A DNA stretch of 51,698 bases from Candidatus Magasanikbacteria bacterium GW2011_GWC2_37_14. GTDB taxonomy: Bacteria > Patescibacteriota > Patescibacteriia > Magasanikbacterales > UBA922. Positions within the stretch are counted from its first letter, which is position 1. Each line of letters starts with the position of its first letter. Where the stretch lies: contig LBSX01000009.1 in NCBI GenBank assembly GCA_000990355.1, forward strand, positions 1 to 51,698, given 5' to 3'. Under the pieces are notes generated by a model. It saw nothing but the letters and a program-made list of their open reading frames with translations. It made no database searches and was not told where the DNA came from. Position numbers and translations under genes: made by a program. Shown here in pieces: positions 8,087-14,226 of this stretch.

Positions 8087-8350
8087 ATGTTTTATACTTA
8101 CAATTTACTAATGAGTAACAAACAAATTTATACAGGCTATACCGCAGATTTAAAAAGGAGAATACATGAACACAATTGTGGAAGCAATAACACCACAAAA
8201 AAATATTTACCAATACTGCTAATACACTACGAAGCTTTTATAGATGAAAAAGATGCCAAAAGACGTGAAGAATATTTCAAAACAACTAAAGGTAAAACAA
8301 CATTAAAATTAATGTTGAAAGAATATTTAAGTCAGACCATGGCCCGGTAG
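8087..8350 (+). CDS. Minimal GIY-YIG nuclease ending inside tRNA-Lys
   Basis: An 87-residue single-domain GIY-YIG endonuclease (UvrC/YhbQ type). MFYTYNLLMSNKQIYTGYT holds the two-strand signature (YTY...YTGYT). The catalytic arginine lies in ADLKRRIHEHN and the catalytic glutamate candidate in HYEAFIDEKDAKRREEYFK. ATG 8087 is chosen because the domain starts directly after it. Earlier in-frame ATGs lie in the hairpin leader. The TAG stop at 8348-8350 is formed by bases 8-10 of the tRNA-Lys gene, so the mRNA and tRNA must be made as one transcript and separated by processing. TGGCCCGGTA occurs before the hairpins (about 8015) and again at the tRNA 5' end, which could be a target duplication. 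Confidence 0.88.
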   Translation: MFYTYNLLMSNKQIYTGYTADLKRRIHEHNCGSNNTTKKYLPILLIHYEAFIDEKDAKRREEYFKTTKGKTTLKLMLKEYLSQTMAR

Positions 8351-8413
8351 CTCAGCTGGTAGAGCAACAGCCTTTTAAGCTGATGGTCCTGGGTCCGAAT
8401 CCCAGCCGGGTCA
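8341..8413 (+). tRNA. tRNA-Lys (anticodon TTT)
   Basis: Acceptor GGCCCGG pairs with CCGGGTC, with discriminator A. The D arm begins GCTCAGCTGGTAGAGC. The anticodon arm ACAGC-CTTTTAA-GCTGA gives anticodon UUU. The T arm is CTGGG-TCCGAAT-CCCAG. No CCA is encoded. Its first ten bases are also the 3' end of the GIY-YIG reading frame. Confidence 0.97.
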
Positions 8414-8425
8414 CAAAACGAAAAC

Positions 8426-8452
8426 ACCACCCTTAGGTGGTTTTTTGTTTTG
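8426..8452 (+). terminator. Terminator after tRNA-Lys
   Basis: ACCACC-CTTA-GGTGGT stem followed by TTTTTTGTTTT, starting 13 nt after the tRNA. Confidence 0.9.
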
Positions 8453-8588
8453 TTGACACGGGAGCGACCAAACTGCTTTGGTCGCGTTGGGATGAGGACG
8501 CCGGAGCGCTGTCGGGCGACGCAGGCCGGCGAGCCCGACCGCGAGGCGGTGGCTAGACAAAATTTTTGGAAAAAAATTTTAGTCGAAG

Positions 8589-8612
8589 CCGAATCCCCCA
8601 GCCGGGTCACAA
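8589..8612 (+). pseudogene. Duplicated tRNA-Lys 3' end
   Basis: CCGAATCCCCCAGCCGGGTC repeats the tRNA-Lys 3' end at 8395-8416 with two extra C residues. It is followed by its own hairpin terminator at 8618-8650. The 170-bp interval between the copies is GC-rich and shows no convincing gene. It may be a decayed tRNA duplicate or the far attachment site of a lost insertion. Confidence 0.7.
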
Positions 8613-8617
8613 GATGG

Positions 8618-8650
8618 AATCTCGAATCACGTTCGAGATTCTTTTGTTTT
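8618..8650 (+). terminator. Terminator after the tRNA-Lys fragment
   Basis: AATCTCGAA-tcacg-TTCGAGATT stem followed by CTTTTGTTTT. Confidence 0.8.
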
Positions 8651-8681
8651 CTGCTGATATTAGAGGCAAATTTAGTTTTCC

Positions 8682-8733
8682 AATTCCAAGCGGTGTGGGT
8701 GGTTTTTGGTTGAGAGGGGTTGGGGTTCGAACT
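8682..8733. repeat. Direct repeat copy 1 (intact form of 9619-9787)
   Basis: The 27 bases from 8682 recur exactly at 9619-9645. The following GGGGTTGGGGTTCGAACT recurs with one change at 9770-9787. In the second copy the two halves are separated by a 39-bp triple repeat, so this copy shows the uninterrupted arrangement. Confidence 0.85.
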
Positions 8734-8782
8734 TTGGTGTAGATTTTAATAATATGATATATTGATTTTTTAGTATTTATGA

Positions 8783-8788
8783 TATACT
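8783..8788 (+). promoter_or_regulatory. Candidate -10 box for the 64-residue membrane protein
   Basis: TATACT lies about 40 nt before the start codon. No good -35 is found at 17 bp (TATTGA). TTGATT is present at 15-bp spacing. Confidence 0.45.
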
Positions 8789-8828
8789 CAAAAAGTAATC
8801 ACTGGCCTAAGGCGGCTAAGGAGAAAAA

Positions 8829-9023
8829 ATGGAGAAGCGGGGCTTGGTTAGAGTCCTGTTGGTAGGGACACCAACTGTGACGACTACTGGGGGCATCTCC
8901 TACCTTTGTTTGACCGGGATGAATCAGGCGTGGGCAATGCTGGCTCATGTGGCCGCGCTCCTCGTCCTCTGGGGTGTTGCCATACGTCTATCATACATCC
9001 AGAGGAACGCTAAGTCAGGCTGA
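8829..9023 (+). CDS. Small GC-rich membrane protein, function unknown
   Basis: A 64-residue product, not recognised. A hydrophobic stretch at about residues 20-31 and a clear transmembrane helix at about 38-56 (AHVAALLVLWGVAIRLSYI) end in a basic tail. The start has a strong Shine-Dalgarno sequence (AAGGAG, 5 bp before ATG), unlike most genes of this window. Base composition and codons are far more GC-rich than the neighbours, which suggests transfer. It is followed by a structured 3' element at 9050-9126 that recurs after the next GC-rich cassette. Confidence 0.65.
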   Translation: MEKRGLVRVLLVGTPTVTTTGGISYLCLTGMNQAWAMLAHVAALLVLWGVAIRLSYIQRNAKSG

Positions 9024-9049
9024 CCCCCAGGCCAAGTTGTGTACGAGAC

Positions 9050-9126
9050 GAAACAGACTCGCCACAACGTTTTTTCTTAACTTAAGTTGAGAACAGATGT
9101 TGGGGGTTTGCGAGTCTGTTTTTGTT
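9050..9126 (+). terminator. Structured 3' element, copy 1
   Basis: Outer stem AACAGACTCGC / GCGAGTCTGTT is followed by TTTTGTTT. The inner stem contains CAAC / GTTG. A second copy at 10323-10399 keeps the outer stem and changes the inner pair to CCAC / GTGG, a compensatory change that supports an RNA structure. It probably works as a long terminator, perhaps with an added role in stability. Confidence 0.8.
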
Positions 9127-9191
9127 TACATCAATAATTCATTTTCATTCGCATCTAATTCAACAAGTAAATTAACAACAAAAGTTTGCCA

Positions 9192-9227
9192 CCCCAGCAC
9201 TAGACCCTGTTAGGGTCAGTGCGGGGT
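9192..9227. repeat. Isolated perfect-looking hairpin
   Basis: CCCCAGCACT and GACCCT pair with AGGGTC and AGTGCGGGG around a 3-nt loop (one bulged A). There is no T-run. It lies in the 300-bp gene-free stretch 9127-9330, which otherwise holds only the terminator at 9284-9318. Confidence 0.7.
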
Positions 9228-9283
9228 AAATCTGTCCTCCGTCTTCGCTCCGCTACGCCGGATAAACTATAAGGTTCACAACG

Positions 9284-9318
9284 AAAAAAGACTCCCAAAG
9301 AAAGTGGGAGTCTTTTTT
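9284..9318 (-). terminator. Terminator of the coiled-coil gene
   Basis: AAAAAAGACTCCCA / TGGGAGTCTTTTTT stem with 7-nt loop, immediately past the stop codon at 9331. It is symmetrical and so bidirectional. Confidence 0.9.
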
Positions 9319-9330
9319 ATTAAAAAATAT

Positions 9331-9567
9331 TTAAACCAATTGTAATTTGCGTTCTACAATAATCAACCTTTCTTCCAATCGACCATATTTGCTTCTTAAA
9401 GAAGATAATTCTTGATCAAGAGTTTCGTGAAGTTTAACAAATCTATCAATGTTATTCAAAACTAAATTAAACTTTTCATTCATTTCATCCTTGGTGACAA
9501 ATGTGTCTAGTTTTTCTTCTATATTTATAACCTTAGTTAAAATTTTGTCTAAAATTTTTTCATCCAT
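9331..9567 (-). CDS. Small coiled-coil protein
   Basis: A 78-residue, highly charged, entirely helical protein with no cysteine. Heptad-like spacing runs almost end to end (ILDKILTKVINIEEKLDTF, then LDQELSSLRSKYGRLEERL). Similar short coiled-coil ORFs are common in CPR genomes, but no function is known to me. It may oligomerise or act as an adaptor. It is monocistronic, with a consensus promoter at 9591-9619, a short A/T-rich leader without a Shine-Dalgarno sequence, and its own terminator. Confidence 0.8.
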   Translation of the reverse strand: MDEKILDKILTKVINIEEKLDTFVTKDEMNEKFNLVLNNIDRFVKLHETLDQELSSLRSKYGRLEERLIIVERKLQLV

Positions 9568-9590
9568 ATTTAATACATATTTATGAATAT

Positions 9591-9619
9591 ATTATAATTC
9601 ACTACCAGCACTTTGTCAA
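9591..9619 (-). promoter_or_regulatory. Consensus promoter of the coiled-coil gene
   Basis: Minus strand: TTGACA, 17 bp, TATAAT, matching the sigma-70 consensus at all 12 positions. The -35 abuts repeat copy 2 at 9619. Confidence 0.93.
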
Positions 9620-9787
9620 ATTCCAAGCGGTGTGGGTGGTTTTTGAGTGAGGGCGCCTGCCCGCAACGCCTTGCAGGCTTGCATGGCGGGCGGGCCTGCC
9701 CGCAACGCCTTGCAGACTAGCATGGCAGGTGGGCCTGCCCGCAACGCCTTGCAGGCTTGCATGGCGGGCGGGGTTGGGATTCGAACT
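9619..9787. repeat. Direct repeat copy 2, interrupted by the 39-bp array
   Basis: Same 27-bp block and TTCGAACT-ending block as at 8682-8733, here separated by about 125 bp that contain the triple 39-bp repeat. Confidence 0.82.
9655..9771. repeat. Three tandem 39-bp GC-rich palindromic units
   Basis: Units start at 9655, 9694 and 9733. Each runs GCCTGCCCGCAACGCC...GCATGGCGGGCGG. Units 1 and 3 are identical and unit 2 has five or so changes. Each unit is itself palindromic (GCCTGCCCGC / GCGGGC). The period is a multiple of three and the minus strand is open across it, but no start or coding context supports a protein. Confidence 0.92.
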
Positions 9788-9790
9788 CTA

Positions 9791-9819
9791 TTTACAAAAC
9801 AATAATAAAGTAATATTAT
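9791..9819 (+). promoter_or_regulatory. Promoter of the 117-residue membrane protein
   Basis: TTTACA, 17 bp, TATTAT. The leader is about 57 nt and contains CGACGTTCGTCG, a short hairpin. Confidence 0.72.
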
Positions 9820-9882
9820 GTGCACAGCGACGTTCGTCGGTTGATGAGTACTCAAACCACAACAAATCACTAGGGGTTCAAA

Positions 9883-10236
9883 ATGTCCGTGTACCACTTG
9901 ATGGTCATGTTCATTTTCGCTATTCTCTGCGGATTCACCGTCCGCACCTTGCTAGTCTTTCTAGACTGGCACGAATGGCTGATCAATGACCTCGGCATCG
10001 CCAGCCCCATTCTCAGGTGGCTTCTACCAATCGGAGTCACTTTGTGGCTGTTGCCGAAAGCCATTGATCTCCTGTTCGGGAAAACAGAACCAGACTGGAT
10101 CATGTTTTGTGTTCTGATCCTAGGCTTTTGCCTGGGTACCTGGCCGGGACGGAAATTGGCTTCGTGGTGCTTTGATTGGTACTGGAAGCGACGGCGTGTA
10201 CACGATTGTCGAAAGCGCCATAGTTCCGCCACATAG
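9883..10236 (+). CDS. GC-rich multi-pass membrane protein, function unknown
   Basis: A 117-residue product, not recognised. It has three predicted transmembrane helices, at about residues 4-26, 43-61 and 71-92 (MFCVLILGFCLGTWPG). A tryptophan-rich basic C-terminus follows (WCFDWYWKRRRVHDCRKRH). A Shine-Dalgarno-like AGGGG lies 9 bp upstream. Composition is GC-rich, like 8829-9023. It is followed by a tiny ORF with a perfect Shine-Dalgarno and by copy 2 of the shared 3' element, so the two cassettes look like relatives inserted side by side. Confidence 0.7.
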   Translation: MSVYHLMVMFIFAILCGFTVRTLLVFLDWHEWLINDLGIASPILRWLLPIGVTLWLLPKAIDLLFGKTEPDWIMFCVLILGFCLGTWPGRKLASWCFDWYWKRRRVHDCRKRHSSAT

Positions 10237-10267
10237 ACCCGCTATGCGGTCGAACAGGAGGTGAACG

Positions 10268-10324
10268 ATGACGCAACTATCAACCGGACCTCCGCCAAAT
10301 CGACGGCCGAGTGGTAAGAGATGA
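10268..10324 (+). CDS. 18-residue ORF with very strong ribosome-binding site
   Basis: AGGAGGTGA lies 3 bp before ATG. The peptide MTQLSTGPPPNRRPSGKR is proline- and arginine-rich with no hydrophobic segment. The stop is immediately before the 3' element. It could be a translated small protein or a leader peptide whose translation affects the downstream hairpin. The strength of the ribosome-binding site is the only support. Confidence 0.45.
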   Translation: MTQLSTGPPPNRRPSGKR

Positions 10325-10399
10325 AACAGACTCGTCACCACATTTTTCTCTAAAATTATTGGGGAAAGATGTGGAGGATTTGCGAGTCTGTTTTTGTTT
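10323..10399 (+). terminator. Structured 3' element, copy 2
   Basis: AACAGACTCG / CGAGTCTGTT outer stem and CCACAT / ATGTGG inner stem, then TTTTTGTTTG. It is homologous to 9050-9126. Confidence 0.8.
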
Positions 10400-10466
10400 G
10401 TAAAAACTTTACTAGCCAATCCCCTATTTTCCTGCTAAAATACTTACATTAACTTTTTTAAATAAT

Positions 10467-12965
10467 ATGTCCGAACAAATTATTTCCAATAAACAATACA
10501 AAGGACTAAGTACAACCGAAGCTGAAAATCTATTAAAGCAATATGGATTAAATGCTCGAAAGCCGGGAAAACAAAAAACTTGGATAAAAAGAATAATTGG
10601 TATTGCTGGCGAACCCATGATGTTATTATTAATTGCCACCGCAATTGTTTATTATTTTTTGGGAGATAAATTAGAAACAGTTATTCTTTTGCTTTCTATT
10701 ATTCCAATCATGTTAATAGAATATTTTCAGGAAAGTAAAACTGATGAAGCTATAAAAGTATTAGACAAAATGCTTACCACTTACGCAACGGTAATGCGTG
10801 ATGGCCAAGTAACAAAATTAGAAACTAAATTTTTAGTACCAAATGATTTGGTATATGTAATTGCTGGCGACAAAATTTCGGCCGATGGATATTTATTAAG
10901 TTCTTATGGCCTACAAATAGATGAATCAATTCTGACTGGAGAATCAGTAGCAGTAACCAAAGCAGAAATAAATAATAGCGAAATAAATGAAGAAAACCAA
11001 GTTTACCAAAGTACTTTAGTTATTCAAGGCGAAGGTTATTTTGTAGTTAGTCAAACTGGTGACCAAACTAAATATGGTCAACTAGGAAATTTATTAGAAA
11101 AAATTCAAGCTCTTAAAACTCCTTTGCAACAAAAAATCTACAAATTAGTAAGAATGATTGCCATTGTAGCAATTTTTGTAGCGATTGCTGTAGGTCTAAT
11201 GATGACCTTAAAAAATGGTTGGATATCGGGTTTACTTTCTGGGTTAACCATGGCCATGTCACTAATCCCCGAAGAATTCCCCGTGGTTTTTTCTGTATTT
11301 TTAATAATGGGTGTCTGGCGCATGACCAAAAAAAAGGCCCTGGTTCGCGAAATGACCATGGTGGAATTACTCGGTTCGGCAAGTGTAATTTGTACAGACA
11401 AAACTGGCACTTTAACCGAAGGCCAAATGACTTTAAAAAAAATATATTTTGACAATGAACTATTAACACCAGAACAAGCAGTGCACCACGAAAAAGATTT
11501 TAAAGAGCTAATTCAAACTGCTTTATTATCTTTGGAACAAATTGCGGTAGACCCCATAGAAATCGAAGCTCAACGTTTTGCCAGAGATTTAGGAATTGAT
11601 GTACAAAAATTTTATAGCGAACATATTTTGATGCAAGATGCCCCTTTTGAAGCCAAAAATAAATTGGTTAGTCATATTTGGAAAGATAAAAATGATGGTT
11701 ATCATCAATTCACTGCCGGAGCTCCAGAATCAATTATTAAATTTAGTAAATTAACTGCGACAAAAAAAATCGAAATAGAAAAAGTTTTAGAAGATAATTT
11801 TAGTGAAGGTTACCGTATTATTGGCATTGCCAAAAGAGCTGTAGAAAAAGACAGTAAAATAATTTTGTCTGATTTAGATTTTGTAGGATTGTTAATTATG
11901 AGCGATCCGCCTCGTGCTGGAGTAAAAGAAGCCATTGATACTTGCCAAAAAGCCGGTATTCGCATAATTATGATTACTGGCGACAACAAATTAACCGCAC
12001 ATAACATTGCCGAACAAATTGGCATGAAACATAATGAAGAAATTTTTGATGGCACGATGCTAGAAAAATTGGATGCTGATGCTCTGCTTTACGAAGTATC
12101 CCACCACGATATTTTTGCCCGTGTACAACCAGAACAAAAATATTTAATTGTAGAGGCTTTACAAAAAAATGGTGAGATAGTGGCCATGACTGGCGATGGT
12201 GTAAACGATGCTCCCGCCCTTAAAAAAGCCAATATCGGTATTAGCATGGGATTACGTGGCACCGAAGTAGCCCGTTCGGCCTCGGGCATGGTCTTAATGG
12301 ATGATAACTTTGCCACAATTGTAAACGCTATAAAAGAAGGACGACGAATTTATGACAATTTACGACAATCTTTTGCTTTTTTATTTTCTTTTCACATACC
12401 GATTGTTGGTATGGCAGTTTTACCACTACTCTTAAAACAAGATTTAATTTTTTTACCAATTCACATAATTTTCTTAGAATTAATTTGCGATCCAGCTTCG
12501 GTCTTGGGTTTTGAAAAAGAACCAGCCAGACGCAATTTAATGCAAGAACTACCACGACCCACGAATGAGCCATTAATAAAAACACATCTTTGGCTAAAAA
12601 TTTTGATTCAAGGTTTTAGTATTACTGCTGTTTGTTTTTTCTTTTATTACCATTTTGCCATTACCCATCAAAATCCAGAATTAGGGCGCACAGCAGCTTT
12701 TGTTTCTCTGGTTCTTTGCCAAGTGCTTTTGATTATGTTCGGTCGCGAATGGGAACAAATAAAATCTAATGGTTTACTCCTTGGAATATCAGGAATAATT
12801 TTATTAGCATTGACTGCAATAATTTTTGTTCCAGTAATTCATTCTGCTTTTAAAATGACTAGTTTGACTAGTAAAGAATTGTTATATATTATTTTGGGTC
12901 CAATAGTAGTGGCTGTTCTTGACCGCTTAATATTAAAAATTTTACCAAAACAACAAAAGACCTAA
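10467..12965 (+). CDS. P-type cation-transporting ATPase (P2, Ca2+-ATPase-like)
   Basis: An 832-residue ion pump of the plasma membrane. Order: N-terminal cation-ATPase domain (about 8-70), M1-M2, actuator domain with LTGESV (about 155-160), M3-M4 with the ion-site motif IPEEFP (about 267), phosphorylation site DKTGTLTEG (aspartate about 311), nucleotide domain, hinge TGDGVNDAPALKKA (about 574), and six C-terminal helices. Family P2A pumps usually have PEGLP in M4. Here it is PEEFP, so the ion (Ca2+, Mn2+ or other) cannot be stated. It is monocistronic, with no Shine-Dalgarno sequence, a possible extended -10 (TGCTAAAAT) about 25 bp upstream, and a long hairpin terminator shared with the convergent zinc-ribbon gene. 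Confidence 0.95.
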   Translation: MSEQIISNKQYKGLSTTEAENLLKQYGLNARKPGKQKTWIKRIIGIAGEPMMLLLIATAIVYYFLGDKLETVILLLSIIPIMLIEYFQESKTDEAIKVLDKMLTTYATVMRDGQVTKLETKFLVPNDLVYVIAGDKISADGYLLSSYGLQIDESILTGESVAVTKAEINNSEINEENQVYQSTLVIQGEGYFVVSQTGDQTKYGQLGNLLEKIQALKTPLQQKIYKLVRMIAIVAIFVAIAVGLMMTLKNGWISGLLSGLTMAMSLIPEEFPVVFSVFLIMGVWRMTKKKALVREMTMVELLGSASVICTDKTGTLTEGQMTLKKIYFDNELLTPEQAVHHEKDFKELIQTALLSLEQIAVDPIEIEAQRFARDLGIDVQKFYSEHILMQDAPFEAKNKLVSHIWKDKNDGYHQFTAGAPESIIKFSKLTATKKIEIEKVLEDNFSEGYRIIGIAKRAVEKDSKIILSDLDFVGLLIMSDPPRAGVKEAIDTCQKAGIRIIMITGDNKLTAHNIAEQIGMKHNEEIFDGTMLEKLDADALLYEVSHHDIFARVQPEQKYLIVEALQKNGEIVAMTGDGVNDAPALKKANIGISMGLRGTEVARSASGMVLMDDNFATIVNAIKEGRRIYDNLRQSFAFLFSFHIPIVGMAVLPLLLKQDLIFLPIHIIFLELICDPASVLGFEKEPARRNLMQELPRPTNEPLIKTHLWLKILIQGFSITAVCFFFYYHFAITHQNPELGRTAAFVSLVLCQVLLIMFGREWEQIKSNGLLLGISGIILLALTAIIFVPVIHSAFKMTSLTSKELLYIILGPIVVAVLDRLILKILPKQQKT

Positions 12966-12967
12966 AA

Positions 12968-13082
12968 ATAAAATATCCCCCAGTCTCCGTTTTACTGCGC
13001 CTGGCAAGCTAGATTATCTTTTTTAATAAAGTTTACTAGCCTGCCCGGCGCAACGTAGTGGAGCTGGGGGATATTTTATTTT
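12968..13082. terminator. Long bidirectional terminator hairpin
   Basis: Outer stem AAAATATCCCCCAG / CTGGGGGATATTTT with a second paired block (TGCGCC / GGCGCA and CTAG-containing segments) inside a 115-bp foldback. It lies between two convergent genes. Confidence 0.85.
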
Positions 13083-13088
13083 GTACAA

Positions 13089-13403
13089 TTAACCTCTTTT
13101 TGCTTGTAAACAAGCGCGGCAGTAAACCGGCTTATCACCCGATGGCTGGAAAGGCAATTCAGTAATCTTGGTTCCGCAATCTGCGCAAGAAAGATTTACT
13201 GCAAACATCTGACGAGGAGCTTGTGAACCGCGGTTAAAACCACGATCATTTCCCCGACTTTCACTGCGGAAAGCACGATTGCATTCTGAGCAGTATACTG
13301 GTCTGTCGCCGGATGGTTGGAAAGGCAACTGAGAGATGTGGGTCCCGCACTTAGCGCAGGATAAATCTACATCAAACATTTGTCTATCATTTGTAAATGC
13401 CAT
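13089..13403 (-). CDS. Tandem zinc-ribbon protein
   Basis: A 104-residue protein made of two near-identical units of about 40 residues. Each runs QMF-V-LSCA-CGT-I--LPFQPSGD-PVYC--C, so each has a CxxC...CxxC zinc site. The linker is Gly/Arg/Ser-rich (RSESRGNDRGFNRGSQ) and resembles an RNA-binding RGG segment. Similar CxxC proteins are common in CPR and archaea, but the role is unknown to me. Nucleic-acid binding is inferred. ATG 13403 is chosen because the first unit starts there and the upstream region is a leader with a hairpin and a consensus promoter. Confidence 0.82.
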   Translation of the reverse strand: MAFTNDRQMFDVDLSCAKCGTHISQLPFQPSGDRPVYCSECNRAFRSESRGNDRGFNRGSQAPRQMFAVNLSCADCGTKITELPFQPSGDKPVYCRACLQAKRG

Positions 13404-13500
13404 AACATTATTTTTATCGTTCCCAAAGTGTTTTGAGATTTTTTTAATAAATTTCGACCTAGGGGAACGACAAACGAATCTGTTGTCTTTTACCCAACTT
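13404..13500 (-). promoter_or_regulatory. Long 5' leader with hairpin, zinc-ribbon gene
   Basis: About 97 nt lie between the expected transcription start and ATG. TCGTTCCC (minus strand) pairs with GGGAACGA about 45 nt later, close to the start codon. Long structured leaders of this type occur before cold-shock and autoregulated RNA-binding proteins. Regulation here is inferred. Confidence 0.5.
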
Positions 13501-13506
13501 ACACAC

Positions 13507-13535
13507 AGTATAGCACATTTTTGCCTTTTTGTCAA
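13507..13535 (-). promoter_or_regulatory. Consensus promoter of the zinc-ribbon gene
   Basis: Minus strand: TTGACA, 17 bp, extended -10 TGCTATACT. Confidence 0.92.
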
Positions 13536-13578
13536 TAGTAAGGTAAAATTAAGTTAATTCTAAACCTTATATTATCTT

Positions 13579-14220
13579 ATGAATAATCTACTTAAACTTC
13601 TCTCAATTTTGCAACTTACCAAAGAACAGCCAGTTTCGGGATATTTGGTCGCCGGCGTAAAACACGCGGAATTGCCAAATTTGGCAGACCACCACTATAA
13701 TTGTATTTTAATTTCCTATTTTTTGGCCCAAAAAATAAAAGACCGTGGCATTACAATTGACGAACGAAAATTAATGTTGCTTTTAATGTTTCACGATTTG
13801 AGTGAATTGTTTGGCGGTGATGTGGCCGCTCCTCTAAACCGTAAATACCCTGATTTAAAAATTCACAAAGACAAAATTGGCGACCGAGCCATGGAAATGC
13901 TTGCCGAACTGGCCGACGGCTCAGCCGGAACAGAAATGAAACAAAAATATTGGGAATTTGAAAACGAAGATAGCGATGAACGTTGGCTTGCCAAAATCAT
14001 TGATCAAATGGATCATATGCTCTTTTTTGAACATTATAATAATTCACAAAAATTTCCCAAAAGTGTGCTTTATCGCGATGAATTTTTGGCCAAACACATT
14101 ATTGATTTGCAAAAAAATATTAAAAATGAAGAATTAAAAAAAGTTGTTGATGAATTTCTACAAGAGTTCAAAAACAACTTTTATAATCAAGGTTATCAAC
14201 CAATTGCTTTTTTAATGTAA
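13579..14220 (+). CDS. HD-domain hydrolase (YfbR/5'-deoxynucleotidase-like)
   Basis: A 213-residue metal-dependent phosphohydrolase. The metal ligands are visible as H in ADHHYNC (about residue 37), the HD pair in LLLMFHDLSELFGGDV (about 75-76), and a later D in AKIIDQMDHM (about 146). This is the arrangement of the HD_3/YfbR group that removes phosphate from deoxynucleoside monophosphates. Length fits that group. The exact substrate is inferred from family only. It is divergent from the zinc-ribbon gene, and its last base is 6 bp from the convergent murG stop. Confidence 0.82.
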   Translation: MNNLLKLLSILQLTKEQPVSGYLVAGVKHAELPNLADHHYNCILISYFLAQKIKDRGITIDERKLMLLLMFHDLSELFGGDVAAPLNRKYPDLKIHKDKIGDRAMEMLAELADGSAGTEMKQKYWEFENEDSDERWLAKIIDQMDHMLFFEHYNNSQKFPKSVLYRDEFLAKHIIDLQKNIKNEELKKVVDEFLQEFKNNFYNQGYQPIAFLM

Positions 14221-14226
14221 AATTAT

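Noticed and set aside
8332-8610. Minus-strand ORF of 92 codons across tRNA-Lys
   Set aside because: It reads antisense through the tRNA and terminator and through GC-rich non-coding DNA. No ribosome-binding site or promoter. Its peptide is the usual antisense-tRNA translation.
8450-8713. Plus-strand ORF of 87 codons between tRNA-Lys and the next gene
   Set aside because: It starts in the terminator T-run, spans the tRNA fragment and a second terminator, and has no Shine-Dalgarno sequence.
9655-9771. CRISPR-like array (three regular units)
   Set aside because: The units are directly adjacent with no unique spacers and no cas genes are present.
9616-9897. Minus-strand ORF with three 13-residue repeats (MQACKALRAGPPA type)
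   Set aside because: The repeat is a DNA palindrome array with period 39, so openness in one frame is automatic. It has no start signal and covers the promoters on both sides.
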